Position numbers and translations under genes: made by a program. The notes beneath the pieces were generated by a model. It ran no database searches and was not told the origin of the DNA. It saw only the letters and a program-made list of their open reading frames with translations. 64,000 nt of DNA, taken from Facklamia miroungae. GTDB lineage: Bacteria; Bacillota; Bacilli; Lactobacillales; Aerococcaceae. How positions within the stretch are numbered: position 1 is the first letter of the stretch; each line of letters begins with the position of its first letter. Below are positions 51,644 to 61,712 of this stretch, one piece after another. Location of the stretch: assembly GCF_012396555.1 (NCBI RefSeq), contig NZ_JAAXPS010000001.1, positions 1-64,000 on the forward strand. The letters are read 5' to 3'.

Positions 51644-52222
51644 ATGTTAGGAACAGAACAATTTGACCATTTTGAAATCACAAACGGAATGTTTCGTAAA
51701 GCTTCAGAAGGTCTTTTACTAGCGGCTATGCCTATCGGTTGTACTGGATCAGTTTCAATCGAACCAGAAACAAGACCAATCATTAAACGATGCGAAGGTA
51801 AAGTTGTTAAAGAAGTAACTATTATCGAAAAGCTAACAGGAACATTTACCGGACATTTAACTCTAGCCATGGCAGAAGTTGTATTCGGTTTATCTGGAGA
51901 CGGATTAAAAGAAGGAGTTAAAGGATACGGACGCAATTCTTACGGTGGATCAGGGTCAGCAACATGGGATGTTTATGATATTGCACGAGAAAATCGTAAA
52001 TTAATTGCATTGCCTAATATGTCCTGGACCGGTGGACTAAAACGTGTCTTTACAAATGGTGAGGATGAAATTGCGGAAGTAGAAATCGATTTCTCTGCTT
52101 TAATGGATAAAAACGGTTATTGCTACTATGAAATGATCGTGGAAAGTACATCTGATCAAGCAATTGTTAATGCTTGGAACGCACAATTTAGCGAAGATTT
52201 AGTCAAAGCACAATCAGTTTAA
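51644..52222 (+). CDS. Major tail (tube) protein
   Basis: 192 residues: DHFEITNGMFRKASEGLLL, KVVKEVTIIEKLTGTFTGHL, NMSWTGGLKRVFTNGEDEIA, AEVEIDFSALMDKNGYCYYE. The antiparallel beta pattern, size and position before gpG fit the tail tube. The true ATG is at 51644, behind AGGAGG. Confidence 0.85.
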   Translation: MLGTEQFDHFEITNGMFRKASEGLLLAAMPIGCTGSVSIEPETRPIIKRCEGKVVKEVTIIEKLTGTFTGHLTLAMAEVVFGLSGDGLKEGVKGYGRNSYGGSGSATWDVYDIARENRKLIALPNMSWTGGLKRVFTNGEDEIAEVEIDFSALMDKNGYCYYEMIVESTSDQAIVNAWNAQFSEDLVKAQSV

Positions 52223-52242
52223 TGTCAAGGAGGAATGGCGTC

Positions 52243-52605
52243 ATGAATATAAGAGAAATTAAAGAAATTGAGTTAAGCAACGGTGAGATCGTTCCAGTTA
52301 AAACGAAAGTATCTTTAGGAATGGTTAAGAAATATCAAGAGGATGAAATTATTCCGAAAGATTTTATCAACAAGATGCTAACAAATAATGTTGCTGCTCA
52401 GAATTTAAAAATTGAAGATTTATTAGGTGTGGCATTTATGTCTTACAAAAATGCTGGTGGCAAAATGTCATTCAAAGAATTTGAAGATGAATGCCCACTT
52501 GATATGGATGTGTTAGCTATGATCTTCGTAAATATGATTATGGGCGGAAAAGCAGGACAAAAATCACAGTTTAAAGATGCAATAACTAAAGCAACAAAAA
52601 AGTAA
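52243..52605 (+). CDS. Tail assembly chaperone gpG
   Basis: 120 residues: REIKEIELSNGEIVPVKTKV, FINKMLTNNVAAQNLKIEDL, EDECPLDMDVLAMIFVNMIM. Ends KDAITKATKK-stop at a slippery A AAA AAG. Precedes the tape measure gene as in lambda gpG. AAGGAGG lies nine bases before the ATG at 52243. Confidence 0.85.
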   Translation: MNIREIKEIELSNGEIVPVKTKVSLGMVKKYQEDEIIPKDFINKMLTNNVAAQNLKIEDLLGVAFMSYKNAGGKMSFKEFEDECPLDMDVLAMIFVNMIMGGKAGQKSQFKDAITKATKK

Positions 52606-52790
52606 AGGACGGTTCCAACAAAAGAACTCCCCGCATCGATTATAGCGTAATAACCATCATAGAATTGATCAGTTATTACGCTTTTTTATTTGATATAAAT
52701 TTGGAAACCGTTTTAACTATCCCTTTTGTTGAATTGGAAGAATTGGCATACAACAAAGTAATTTTAGAAGCATATAAACATAGTGAATAA
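52243..52790 (+). CDS. gpGT fusion made by -1 ribosomal frameshift
   Basis: At 52596-52602 the heptamer A AAA AAG is followed directly by the gpG stop TAA. A -1 slip reads on as VKDGSNKRTPRIDYSVITII, ELISYYAFLFDINLETVLTI, ELEELAYNKVILEAYKHSE and stops at 52790. The 62-residue extension is well formed, on the expected frame and ends 19 bases before the tape measure start. It is known that most siphoviruses make gpG/gpGT this way. Confidence 0.88.
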
Positions 52791-52809
52791 TTATGAAAGG
52801 AGGCAATAA

Positions 52810-55743
52810 ATGGCTGAAAAAGAAGTAAAAGTTCGCTATAAAGTCCTGAACTCGGAATTTAATAGCGGTATCAAAGACATCAATTCAGGTCTAACCACAT
52901 TGAATAAAGAGTTCAGACTTCAAAAAGAAGAAATGCGATTAACTGGTTCTGAGACAGATAAACTTGAAGCAAGTTTATGTAAGTTATCGCAAGAATATGA
53001 TTTAGCTAAACAAAAAACCGAACTAACCGCTCAAGCATTCGAACAGGCAAAACAGATTATGGGCGAGAATTCAAAAGAAGCACAGTCTTGGGGCAATAAG
53101 TTATTAGACGCTCAACGTAACGAGGAACGGTTAAAGAATTCTATTACCGAAACCACGCAAGCGCTTGATAAGTCCAAAAGTGCTATGAGTGAATCAGCAC
53201 AAGAAAGCGAACATAACAAACAAGCAATTGCAGACTTGCAAAACGAACAAGTTCAATTAGCTGATGAGAGCAAGAAGTTAAACAGTGAATTAAAGCTTCA
53301 ACAATCGTCTATGTCTGAAACAGCGACCGATGCAGAAAAATTAGAGATGGCTGAAAAAGGCTTAGCCCAGCAATCTGAACTGGTTGGTAAACAAGTTCAA
53401 AATTTAGAAAAACAACTTGAATTAGCCAAAAAAGAATATGGTGAAAACTCAAGAGAAGTCATGCAACTTGAAACGGCATTAAATGAATCCAAGACAGCAT
53501 TTAATCAAGTTGAGAACGAAATGCGTGATATAAAGAGCGCATCTGGTGATGCTCAAGATGGCATGGATAAGCTGAATACAACAATGAAAGCTGATTTACT
53601 GATGGAGTTTGGCGATCAATTGCAGAACATTAGTGAGAAGCTTATTGAAATGGGTCAGCAGGCTTTAGAAGCGTTTAGAGAAGTAGATGCTGGAATGGAT
53701 ATCATCACTACTAAGACAGGCGCAACAGGCAAGCCTTTAGAGGAAATGAAACAACAAGCAAAACAGATTGCTACTGAAATACCCGCTGACTTTGAAACGA
53801 TTGGTAACGCAGTGGGAGAAGTAAACACGCAATTTGGTTTAACTGGAGACGCTTTGAAGGAAACTTCCAAAGATATTATTCGTTATTCAGAAATCAATGG
53901 ATCACATGTTACTGATACATCCATTATGGCCAAACAAGCACTAGAAGCTTACGGGTTATCTGCTGACTGGTTAGGCGACGTATTAGATTCCACTACAATG
54001 GTGGCACAAGGAACTGGTCAATCAGTTGATGATCTCATGCAAAAAACAATTGAAGGTGCACCACAAATTAAGGCCTTGGGTCTTGAATTTGGCGAAGGTG
54101 TGGCTCTGATGGGTCAATTCGAACAAGCCGGAGTAGATTCCAGTCAAGCATTAAGTAGTTTAAGTAAAGCATCTGTTATTTATGCGAAAGATGGAAAGAC
54201 TTTACAAGAAGGTCTAAAAGGTACAATAGATGCAATTATGAATACTAGCGATGAAACTGAAGCGCTAAACATTGCTCAAGAAGTATTTGGTACAAAAGGT
54301 GCTGTACGTATGGTTGATGCTATAAAACGTGGAACCTTTAGCATGGAAGAATTATCTAAAGCATCAGAAGAAGCAGCGGGGAAAGTAACAGATACTTATG
54401 AAGATACTCTTGATCCAATTAAAGAATTTGAAATGGCACAAAACGCTCTTAAATTGGTGATGAGTGATATCGGAGAAGAAATTGGCAAGGTACTGGCACC
54501 AATCTTAAAATCATTAGCGGGATTGTTGCAAAAAGTCGCGGATTGGTTTTCCGAGTTATCTGAACCCACTAAAGAATTCATTGTAATTATCGGAATAATA
54601 GTAACGGTGTTAGGGATGTTAGCGCCTATCATAGCCGTTTTGATTGCAGCTTTCTCTGTGTTTGGTTCAGTTATTACAACTATTATTGCACCTATCGCAC
54701 TAGTTATCGGCGTCATAGTAGGCCTTGGACTTGTTTTAAAACACCTATGGGAAACTAATGATCAATTTAGAGAAAACGTTATAAACACATGGAATGCAAT
54801 CAAAGAGTTCATGGAACCTATCATTCAATCAATTAGTGATTTCGTAATGAGCATTTGGGGTACATTGACGAGTTGGTGGAATGAAAACAACGAACTAATA
54901 AAACAAACGATTAATACAGTATGGGGCTGGATAAAAACGTTTATCTTCTTAATAATGGATCAAGTTTTTAATAAAGTTGCCTTAGTTTGGGGCTTAATTC
55001 AAGGAGTCACTCAAACTATATGGCCAATTATTCAAGGCATTATCCAGGGAGCGCTAGATTTTATTCTAGGCATTGTAAAAGCGACAATGCAATTGATTAA
55101 TGGCGATTGGCGTGGCGCATGGGAGACCGTAAAACAAACGGTATCTCAAGCGTGGGAACGTATTAAATCAGGAGTATCACAGGGAGTTGAGGCATCTAAA
55201 GACTTTATGATTAATGGTTTTATTTCAGCTAAAGATAAAGTGGCTTCTATATTTTCAATAATAAAAGATACAATCACCGATAAAATCAACGGAGCTAGAG
55301 ATGCGGTTAGAAATGGTATCAATCGTATCAAGAGCTTCTTTAATTTTAGTTGGTCGTTGCCTCGATTGAAATTACCTCACTTCTCAGTTAGTGGAAGATT
55401 TAGTTTAAATCCGCCAAGAATTCCATCATTTGGTATCAGTTGGTATAAAGATGGTGGTTTGATGACTGGAGCATCCCCATTCGGATTTGATGGAAATAAC
55501 TTCCACGTAGGTGGGGAAGCAGGCCCAGAAGCGATCCTTCCATTAACTTCTAAAATATTAGGTGAAATTGGTGCGGGTATTGTTAAAGCAACGAATATTA
55601 CTAATCAAGAATATGAAGGAAACACTGTTAATGTATATGCAGATGTTTCTAGCGATTACGATGTTTATAAAATGGTCGACATCATCGATGTAGAGTTAGG
55701 CAAAAAAGAAGTACGAATTAATAGAGGATTGGGGTTGGTTTAA
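52810..55743 (+). CDS. Tail tape measure protein
   Basis: 977 residues. Long N-terminal coiled coil (about 1-260), TP901-like core (about 290-520: ITTKTGATGKPLEEMKQQAK, VAQGTGQSVDDLMQKTIEGA), hydrophobic segments at about 590-660 (IIGIIVTVLGMLAPIIAVLI), more helices, and a C-terminal Gly-rich part (FHVGGEAGPEAILPL). At about 1.5 angstrom per residue, tail length would be near 145 nm. AAAGGAGG precedes the ATG. Confidence 0.95.
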   Translation: MAEKEVKVRYKVLNSEFNSGIKDINSGLTTLNKEFRLQKEEMRLTGSETDKLEASLCKLSQEYDLAKQKTELTAQAFEQAKQIMGENSKEAQSWGNKLLDAQRNEERLKNSITETTQALDKSKSAMSESAQESEHNKQAIADLQNEQVQLADESKKLNSELKLQQSSMSETATDAEKLEMAEKGLAQQSELVGKQVQNLEKQLELAKKEYGENSREVMQLETALNESKTAFNQVENEMRDIKSASGDAQDGMDKLNTTMKADLLMEFGDQLQNISEKLIEMGQQALEAFREVDAGMDIITTKTGATGKPLEEMKQQAKQIATEIPADFETIGNAVGEVNTQFGLTGDALKETSKDIIRYSEINGSHVTDTSIMAKQALEAYGLSADWLGDVLDSTTMVAQGTGQSVDDLMQKTIEGAPQIKALGLEFGEGVALMGQFEQAGVDSSQALSSLSKASVIYAKDGKTLQEGLKGTIDAIMNTSDETEALNIAQEVFGTKGAVRMVDAIKRGTFSMEELSKASEEAAGKVTDTYEDTLDPIKEFEMAQNALKLVMSDIGEEIGKVLAPILKSLAGLLQKVADWFSELSEPTKEFIVIIGIIVTVLGMLAPIIAVLIAAFSVFGSVITTIIAPIALVIGVIVGLGLVLKHLWETNDQFRENVINTWNAIKEFMEPIIQSISDFVMSIWGTLTSWWNENNELIKQTINTVWGWIKTFIFLIMDQVFNKVALVWGLIQGVTQTIWPIIQGIIQGALDFILGIVKATMQLINGDWRGAWETVKQTVSQAWERIKSGVSQGVEASKDFMINGFISAKDKVASIFSIIKDTITDKINGARDAVRNGINRIKSFFNFSWSLPRLKLPHFSVSGRFSLNPPRIPSFGISWYKDGGLMTGASPFGFDGNNFHVGGEAGPEAILPLTSKILGEIGAGIVKATNITNQEYEGNTVNVYADVSSDYDVYKMVDIIDVELGKKEVRINRGLGLV

Positions 55744-55744
55744 A

Positions 55745-56449
55745 ATGCTAGATGTATATTTTGATGAAATTGTTTTAAGTCACCATAATCTATGTCTTGT
55801 AGAGAGACCGCTTATACCAACTGCTGAAAGAGAAGTTGTTCACCATGATAATATTGATTTGTTAGACGGAGGATTAACTGAATTTGGTTCACTAAAGAAT
55901 AGACCAATCACTCTAAAAGTAAACATTCTAGAAGAAAATTTAAAACCTAAATTAAGAGAGTTTAAAGGGGCGTTTTTAAATAAACGCTCTTTTAATATGA
56001 TCTTTGGTGATGATCCGGAATTTTATCACCGTGTTAAGTCTGCGAAAATAGGCAATATCGAAAATGAATTCTATCAAAAGGGTGAATTTAATATCGATAT
56101 GATTTTAGACCCTTTCGAGTATTATAAACACCGAAACATTAGTAAGGGAACTAACTCCATTAAAGTGGATAATCGCGGAACTTATAAAGCTTTACCAATC
56201 ATACACATAAAGGGAACTGGGAATATAGTTTTAACTGTAAATGATATCTCGATGACGATTGAAGGTATGCGGGATCAAATCATAATTGATTGCGAAAAGC
56301 TAGATTACTACAATCCCTTAACGCCTAATACATCTACTGAAAAAATACATACAAAACACTTTCCAGAGTTGCCTATGGGTTGGAACACAATTTCAACCAA
56401 AGGTAATGTTTCTTCAATTGAAGTGGAGTTTAAGGAGCGATACTTATGA
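55745..56449 (+). CDS. Distal tail protein (Dit)
   Basis: 234 residues: FDEIVLSHHNLCLVERPLIP, LKNRPITLKVNILEENLKP, KRSFNMIFGDDPEFYHRVKS, GEFNIDMILDPFEYYKHRN. This is the N-terminal belt of Dit/ORF46-like proteins, then a galectin-like C-terminus (KALPIIHIKGTGNIVLTVND). One base behind the tape measure stop, with ATGA overlap to the next gene. Confidence 0.92.
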   Translation: MLDVYFDEIVLSHHNLCLVERPLIPTAEREVVHHDNIDLLDGGLTEFGSLKNRPITLKVNILEENLKPKLREFKGAFLNKRSFNMIFGDDPEFYHRVKSAKIGNIENEFYQKGEFNIDMILDPFEYYKHRNISKGTNSIKVDNRGTYKALPIIHIKGTGNIVLTVNDISMTIEGMRDQIIIDCEKLDYYNPLTPNTSTEKIHTKHFPELPMGWNTISTKGNVSSIEVEFKERYL

Positions 56450-58944
56450 TTTCTGTATTTAATAAATCAGCCATTACTAATGACGAACTGGCAGGCGTCG
56501 GACGTCCTATATTAGATAATTGGGCGAAAGAGGCTACTTACTTTTCCGCATTGAATGGGGAACAGTATGTAAAAGTTGTGATTCCACATCGATCAGAAGG
56601 TGTTGATAAAAAAAAGCTTCCTAATGAATTGGATATCTTAAAAATAATCGACATGAATGATGAAGAAGATTATTACCGTGTTCGTAAAATAAAAATTACA
56701 CTCACTAATTACGAGATATATGCGGAACATATCACATACGATTTAATTGATAACTTTATTGAAGAAATAAATATCGTTGGTTTAACGGGTCAAACAGCAA
56801 TGGATCATATATCGATGAATACTCAATTCCCACATCGATTTAAACTTTTTAGTGATATTAATAAACAAGCAAATATTCGAATTGTTCAAAAAAACCCAAT
56901 GGAAGCAATTATCGGAACGGATGAAAATACATTTATCAATCGAATGGGCGGAGAATTACAGCGCTTAAGGTTCACTCTATCTATGAAAAAACGGATTGGA
57001 AAGGATTTAAAAGATTCCATCAGGTCGAGCAAAAATCTCACAGGTTTTGAAAGAGAAATCGATATTGACAGCGTAGCGACTAGGATATTACCAAAAGGAC
57101 CTAACGGAATTTTATTACCTGGAAAATACGTAGATAGCCCTTTGATTAATAACTACCCACATCCAACTATAAAAGTGATAGAGGTTAAGAGTGAGTTCGA
57201 GGGTGATTTTGAAAAGCTTTCTGATCTAGAAAAGCAACGAGTCTATTCAGAAATGCGTCAAGCTTGCAAAAAAGCTTTTGATAGCGGTATAGACAAACCT
57301 AAAGCGACTTACAAGGTGAACTTTGTCACTTTAAATAAGACAGAAGAGTATAAGGATTATCGATCTTTAGAATCTGTGAACTTAGGTGACACCTTAGAAG
57401 TTTACGAAGAAGAGTTTGATATATATATCAAAGCAAGAGTTGTGTCAGTTGAATATGATCTATTGAATAAGAGATATAAGCAAGTCACGCTTGGAGCATA
57501 CCAAAACGGTTTAATTAGAAATCAAATTAATACGGGTAACAATTTAGCCTTTAAATTTGATGAAATTAACAAGACCGCAATCACCGCTTTAAAGTCTGCA
57601 AACGGAAAGAACACTAATTACTATTCAGATGATGAACCACAAAATCCTGATGAAGGTGATTTATGGTTTAAATCGAATGGAACTGTTTGGCAGTATGAAA
57701 TAGTTGACGGTAAATTAGATTGGGTAGAAAAGACAATCAATAAAGAGCGTTTTAAATCTCAGTTTCAATTGATTGAATCGAAAACGAAAGAACTATTGCA
57801 AGAGATACAAGACGCAGAACAACGGGCTAATCAAGTTATTGCAGATGCTGGTTTTGAAACGCTTGGAAAAGCTAATCAGAAAGCCGAAGAAATAGCTTTG
57901 CAAAAGTATAACGAAGCTATAAATGAAGCGAAAAGATTGGACGGTGAAGTAAGGACAGAAGTAAATAATTTAATTGACGGCATTGAGATTGACTTTAGTC
58001 AAATGACTGGGGGCGATGAATTTAAAAATGCAGTCATTCAAGCGACCGTTGATTCGATTAATCAAACTATTTCAACGGTAACCAATGGTAATGTTACTAA
58101 CTTAAATCATTTATCCCATACAGTTAATGGTATGCAACATTTAATAAGCAACCCAGATGGGTTAGCGAATCAGATATTGGCAAGTAATCTTTTTAAAACC
58201 GAGATTGCTAATCAGATAGGTTCATCAGTTACAACTCAAATGGCTGATTCATGGTCAACCATTCTAAGAGATTCAGGTGACCAAATAATAACAGCATTAA
58301 ACGCTACTGATGGCGGAGTTTCTATAAAAGGTGACTTAATAAGGTTAGACGGAACAACGCTAATGGACGACGCATTCGCTAATAATATTTTTACTAAAAA
58401 TTTAACCACTGAAAGCATTCGGGCGAACAGTGCTGTTTTTGCTAATGCAATTGTAGATCAACTAGATGTGAACAGAATGACTGGTTATTCAGCTACTTGG
58501 GTAGAAAACGTATTTAATGGGGTTTACTCAAAACTAAAAATAACAGGAGATAATATTTCAATTGTAGATAACAATGGATACTCAACAACAATATTTCACA
58601 ACTTTGGAATGCAAGTTTTACGAAGAGGAAAACGTGCCGGGTGGTTTCAGACATATGAAGGTGGAGTTGGTGTTGTTGCAGATAGTGGGAATGATTTAGT
58701 TTTAGGTTATAGAAATAACAATAGCACTACTGCAATTAATAACTCAATTGAAATAGCTGCAGATACTGGAGACATCAGTATGTATGGTAGAAGCGTAAAA
58801 ATTAACGGATATGATGTGAACAGTTTGTTACAAACAGTTTTAAATTTACAAGGATTAATTAATTCAGCTAGCGGAAAAGTTGCTATTTCAACTGATTTTG
58901 ACTCTCAAGGCAAGTCTACTGAATGGCGATATTTAGAAGCTTAA
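56446..58944 (+). CDS. Tail-associated tip/fibre protein (Tal)
   Basis: 832 residues. N-terminal 360 residues (EATYFSALNGEQYVKVVIPH; DYYRVRKIKITLTNYEIYAE; ITYDLIDNFIEE) match the prophage tail endopeptidase / phage-minor-structural-like domain; QNPDEGDLWFKSNGTVWQYE bridges to a helical then beta-rich C-terminus (SIRANSAVFANAIVDQLDVN; GDNISIVDNNGYSTTIFHN). Probably the receptor-facing tip with or without a wall-degrading part; no clear catalytic motif seen. Confidence 0.87.
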   Translation: MISVFNKSAITNDELAGVGRPILDNWAKEATYFSALNGEQYVKVVIPHRSEGVDKKKLPNELDILKIIDMNDEEDYYRVRKIKITLTNYEIYAEHITYDLIDNFIEEINIVGLTGQTAMDHISMNTQFPHRFKLFSDINKQANIRIVQKNPMEAIIGTDENTFINRMGGELQRLRFTLSMKKRIGKDLKDSIRSSKNLTGFEREIDIDSVATRILPKGPNGILLPGKYVDSPLINNYPHPTIKVIEVKSEFEGDFEKLSDLEKQRVYSEMRQACKKAFDSGIDKPKATYKVNFVTLNKTEEYKDYRSLESVNLGDTLEVYEEEFDIYIKARVVSVEYDLLNKRYKQVTLGAYQNGLIRNQINTGNNLAFKFDEINKTAITALKSANGKNTNYYSDDEPQNPDEGDLWFKSNGTVWQYEIVDGKLDWVEKTINKERFKSQFQLIESKTKELLQEIQDAEQRANQVIADAGFETLGKANQKAEEIALQKYNEAINEAKRLDGEVRTEVNNLIDGIEIDFSQMTGGDEFKNAVIQATVDSINQTISTVTNGNVTNLNHLSHTVNGMQHLISNPDGLANQILASNLFKTEIANQIGSSVTTQMADSWSTILRDSGDQIITALNATDGGVSIKGDLIRLDGTTLMDDAFANNIFTKNLTTESIRANSAVFANAIVDQLDVNRMTGYSATWVENVFNGVYSKLKITGDNISIVDNNGYSTTIFHNFGMQVLRRGKRAGWFQTYEGGVGVVADSGNDLVLGYRNNNSTTAINNSIEIAADTGDISMYGRSVKINGYDVNSLLQTVLNLQGLINSASGKVAISTDFDSQGKSTEWRYLEA

Positions 58945-58955
58945 AGGAGGAAATT

Positions 58956-59105
58956 ATGACATCTACTGAAGAAATGGCACTATTTCTAGCCAAAACACTT
59001 GAAACAAAAAACAGTATTATTAATCAGTTAATCAAACAAATTAAGGAAAAAGATATTGAAATTTCAGAAATGAAAAAGCAACTAGAAGAAGAAACGGAGG
59101 GATAA
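58956..59105 (+). CDS. Small coiled-coil baseplate-associated protein
   Basis: 49 residues, one long amphipathic helix: TSTEEMALFLAKTLETKNS, LIKQIKEKDIEISEMKKQLE. AAAGGAGG lies seven bases before the ATG at 58956. Unknown structural accessory between Tal and BppU. Confidence 0.7.
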   Translation: MTSTEEMALFLAKTLETKNSIINQLIKQIKEKDIEISEMKKQLEEETEG

Positions 59106-59106
59106 T

Positions 59107-60876
59107 ATGCATGGACACGGAATTCTATCCGTCCAAGACCTTAACTCGGGAACAGTCCTTAAACAAGGCGACAAGACTTTATTAAAATTTAAGTTAGTCG
59201 ACTATGACAGTGACGAATTAAATATTGTGGGTAAGCCAGTTGAAGTTGTTTTAATGACTACTAACTTTAAAGAGAAATTGACAATTGCTAATACAACAGT
59301 CGGATCGGATGGATTGGTAAGCTTATCAATTTCAATCGATTTGTTGCCTAACGAATATTACATGGAGTTTATCGTTAATAATAAATACATCTTTCCGTCT
59401 GAACATCGTTACTTTTGGCGGATCACACCATCTTCGAAAGGAAGCGACTTGAACATTATCAGTATGGTTGGGGTAGATGAACTAATCGATCGCATCGTGC
59501 CTAAAGTAGAAAAGGCATCGGCTGACGAAGTTGCAAACTTAGTCAAGCCTAGAGTAACACCTAGAATCGATTCAGATGGTACATGGATAATCGGCGGGGA
59601 AGATACAGGGTTTCAAGCTAGAGGACCAAAAGGTGATAAAGGCGATCCTTTAGAATACAAAGACTTGACCGAAGAACAAATCTTGGAATTGAGAGGAGAA
59701 CCGACTGACTTATCGCCATATCTAACAGAAGAACAATCTGATTTTAAATATCAACCTAAAGGAAATTATACAACTGTTGTACAAGCGGAAAGTAAGTATC
59801 AGCCGTTGGGAAACTATCTATCTAAAAATGAACAAATTGGTGGGAGGAATTTACTAAAAAATTCATATTTAAACAAACCTATTGCTAGTACAGGAGATAC
59901 GTACGAAATTAATGATTATAAAGGCACTAAACCAATAGCTTATAGTTATAAAGACTGCCCTTTTTTTACAAAAGGCGTTTATACCTTATCTTTTGAAGCA
60001 AAAATAGGAGAGAATAATCCTGAAACATCATCAATACGTTTATCTACTATAAAAAATGGCTCGGCATCGACAATAAAATACATTGGTCGTTCTCAATTTT
60101 CAATAGAATGGAAAAAAGTATCTTATACATTCACATTGAGCGAAGATATAGGCATAGGGTTACAAGCATATACTCATGCGTTTGGTTCTAAATTCGCTAC
60201 TTATGTTGCTTTTAGAAATTTCAAAATTGAAAAAGGTTCAATCGCAACCGACTGGACACCTGCGCCCGAAGATATGGTCAGCAAGAATGGGAAAGATTTC
60301 AAGCAGTCGATGACGGTTAAAAATTTAATTAAAAACATAACAGGAAACACGATTGGAACTGTCGAAAAAAGCGGGCAAGAATACACAATCGCTATAAATA
60401 ATTTAGATTCTTACCCAAGTTTTAGAATGGAATCCGAAACTTATTGGAACCCTAATCATAAATACTACTTTAGTCTAAATGGTTTGTTCAAATATAATTC
60501 TGTCACTTCCATTTCTTTTAGAGGATACGGAGAACAGTCGAAATTAAGCATTATAGCTAATATTATGACTAACTATTCGGTAGTTATAACACCTACTACC
60601 GAAGGATCGGGTCCTATTCTATTAAGACATAGAACAAGCGACAGTGGAACTTATCAAATAGGCGACGTTATAAAAATAAAAGAACCTATCGTTATAGACT
60701 TAACCTCAACCTTCGGCGCAGGCAACGAACCAACCAAAGAACAGTTGGACGCTTACATCGCAAACGGAGTGATTGACTGGGCGAATAACGATATTAGGAT
60801 TGGCGCAAACGTTACGATTTATGAAAAGATAAAGTTTTTAGAACAGGCTATTGCTAGTTTAAGTAACCCAATTTAA
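59107..60876 (+). CDS. BppU-type upper baseplate / receptor-binding protein
   Basis: 589 residues. N-terminal BppU domain (about 1-125: GTVLKQGDKTLLKFKLVDYD; SISIDLLPNEYYMEFIVNNK), a short collagen-like ARGPKGDKGDP, a linker ending YQPLGNYLSKNE, then two carbohydrate-binding-like beta-sandwich regions (GGRNLLKNSYLNKPIASTG; FSLNGLFKYNSVTSISFRG) and the common end DLTSTFGAGNEPTKEQLDAY. Probably the host-range-determining protein. Confidence 0.87.
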   Translation: MHGHGILSVQDLNSGTVLKQGDKTLLKFKLVDYDSDELNIVGKPVEVVLMTTNFKEKLTIANTTVGSDGLVSLSISIDLLPNEYYMEFIVNNKYIFPSEHRYFWRITPSSKGSDLNIISMVGVDELIDRIVPKVEKASADEVANLVKPRVTPRIDSDGTWIIGGEDTGFQARGPKGDKGDPLEYKDLTEEQILELRGEPTDLSPYLTEEQSDFKYQPKGNYTTVVQAESKYQPLGNYLSKNEQIGGRNLLKNSYLNKPIASTGDTYEINDYKGTKPIAYSYKDCPFFTKGVYTLSFEAKIGENNPETSSIRLSTIKNGSASTIKYIGRSQFSIEWKKVSYTFTLSEDIGIGLQAYTHAFGSKFATYVAFRNFKIEKGSIATDWTPAPEDMVSKNGKDFKQSMTVKNLIKNITGNTIGTVEKSGQEYTIAINNLDSYPSFRMESETYWNPNHKYYFSLNGLFKYNSVTSISFRGYGEQSKLSIIANIMTNYSVVITPTTEGSGPILLRHRTSDSGTYQIGDVIKIKEPIVIDLTSTFGAGNEPTKEQLDAYIANGVIDWANNDIRIGANVTIYEKIKFLEQAIASLSNPI

Positions 60877-60891
60877 TTAGGAGGAATATAA

Positions 60892-61239
60892 ATGTATAAA
60901 TTAACAGAAATGCTTTTGATGCCTAACGGAAACACTATCGTACACTTGGAATACAACGAAGGGCGTAACTCGTCTTTCGATACAATCGAATTGATCGGTG
61001 ACCAAACGAAAAAAACAGACAAGGAAGTCATCGAATTATGCAAGCAAGCAATCCGTGACCGCTTGAATCCTGAAAATGCAATTCGAAGCATTAAGGAAGA
61101 ACTAAAGGACGCTAAGCTTAAAATCGACGAAGAAACAGCCAAAGCAAAAGCCGAAATGGGCCAGCAAGTCGCAGATGCTAAGTTAGAATTGCAAATGTTG
61201 ATTGGTGAATTAGCCGAAAGCTTATTAGGAGGTTTTTAA
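60892..61239 (+). CDS. Phage baseplate-associated protein, coiled-coil C-terminus
   Basis: 115 residues. Beta-rich N-terminus (KLTEMLLMPNGNTIVHLEYN), then a coiled coil with EELKDAKLKIDEETAKAKAEM. Resembles short DUF1366-like proteins found between fibre and lysis genes. GGAGGA precedes the ATG. Confidence 0.7.
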   Translation: MYKLTEMLLMPNGNTIVHLEYNEGRNSSFDTIELIGDQTKKTDKEVIELCKQAIRDRLNPENAIRSIKEELKDAKLKIDEETAKAKAEMGQQVADAKLELQMLIGELAESLLGGF

Positions 61240-61241
61240 TT

Positions 61242-61403
61242 ATGGTAAATATGTTCGTAAATTTAATTAGACATAGCGATAGGACTGGGTGGACTATTAA
61301 GCGAGTTCCTGAATTATGGCGTGAAGACGTTAGAAAAAAATGCATTGAAGAAGGATTGATTGAACCTGATCCATCACCAGAAGAAGAAAACGAAAAACCT
61401 TAG
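61242..61403 (+). CDS. XkdX-like 53-residue phage protein
   Basis: MVNMFVNLIRHSDRTGW, TIKRVPELWREDVRKKCIEE then an acidic tail. The pattern 'Y/W..k.vpe.yr..V.kaVe.g.it' is that of the XkdX family at the end of tail operons. AGGAGG lies eight to nine bases before the ATG. Confidence 0.72.
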   Translation: MVNMFVNLIRHSDRTGWTIKRVPELWREDVRKKCIEEGLIEPDPSPEEENEKP

Positions 61404-61416
61404 AAAGGGAGATAAC

Positions 61417-61710
61417 ATGACAATAGATTTAATTCAATTAGCTAGTGCGGCGGGGGCGATCATTACGATCGTCTCTCTTGCTGCATTAGTAGTTCAACCT
61501 TTCCAAAAAATAGTAAGTAAAATTGACGAGACAATGAAGTCTCTTCAGGAAACAATGGTAAATCTATCGTATGATTTAAAAGAATCTCAAAAAGATCGCG
61601 AACGCATTCATTCAGTGTTAGCTCGTCACGAGGAACGTATTGGTGAAAACGAAGATAACATTATAAAACACGAGGAACGTATTACTACAATCATCAAAAA
61701 GGAGAAATGA
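61417..61710 (+). CDS. Membrane-anchored lysis accessory protein (XhlA-like)
   Basis: 97 residues from the ATG at 61417, behind AAAGGGAG. One N-terminal hydrophobic segment (about 6-27, SAAGAIITIVSLAALVVQ), then a long coiled coil (KIDETMKSLQETMVNLSYDL; RIHSVLARHEERIGENED). Encoded next to the holin; the layout is like XhlA/hemolysin-type holin partners, though reversed in topology. Confidence 0.72.
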   Translation: MTIDLIQLASAAGAIITIVSLAALVVQPFQKIVSKIDETMKSLQETMVNLSYDLKESQKDRERIHSVLARHEERIGENEDNIIKHEERITTIIKKEK

Positions 61711-61712
61711 AA

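Noticed and set aside
60873-61142. Minus-strand 89-residue frame
   Set aside because: Shadow of the baseplate-associated gene, which has a proper ribosome-binding site on the plus strand.
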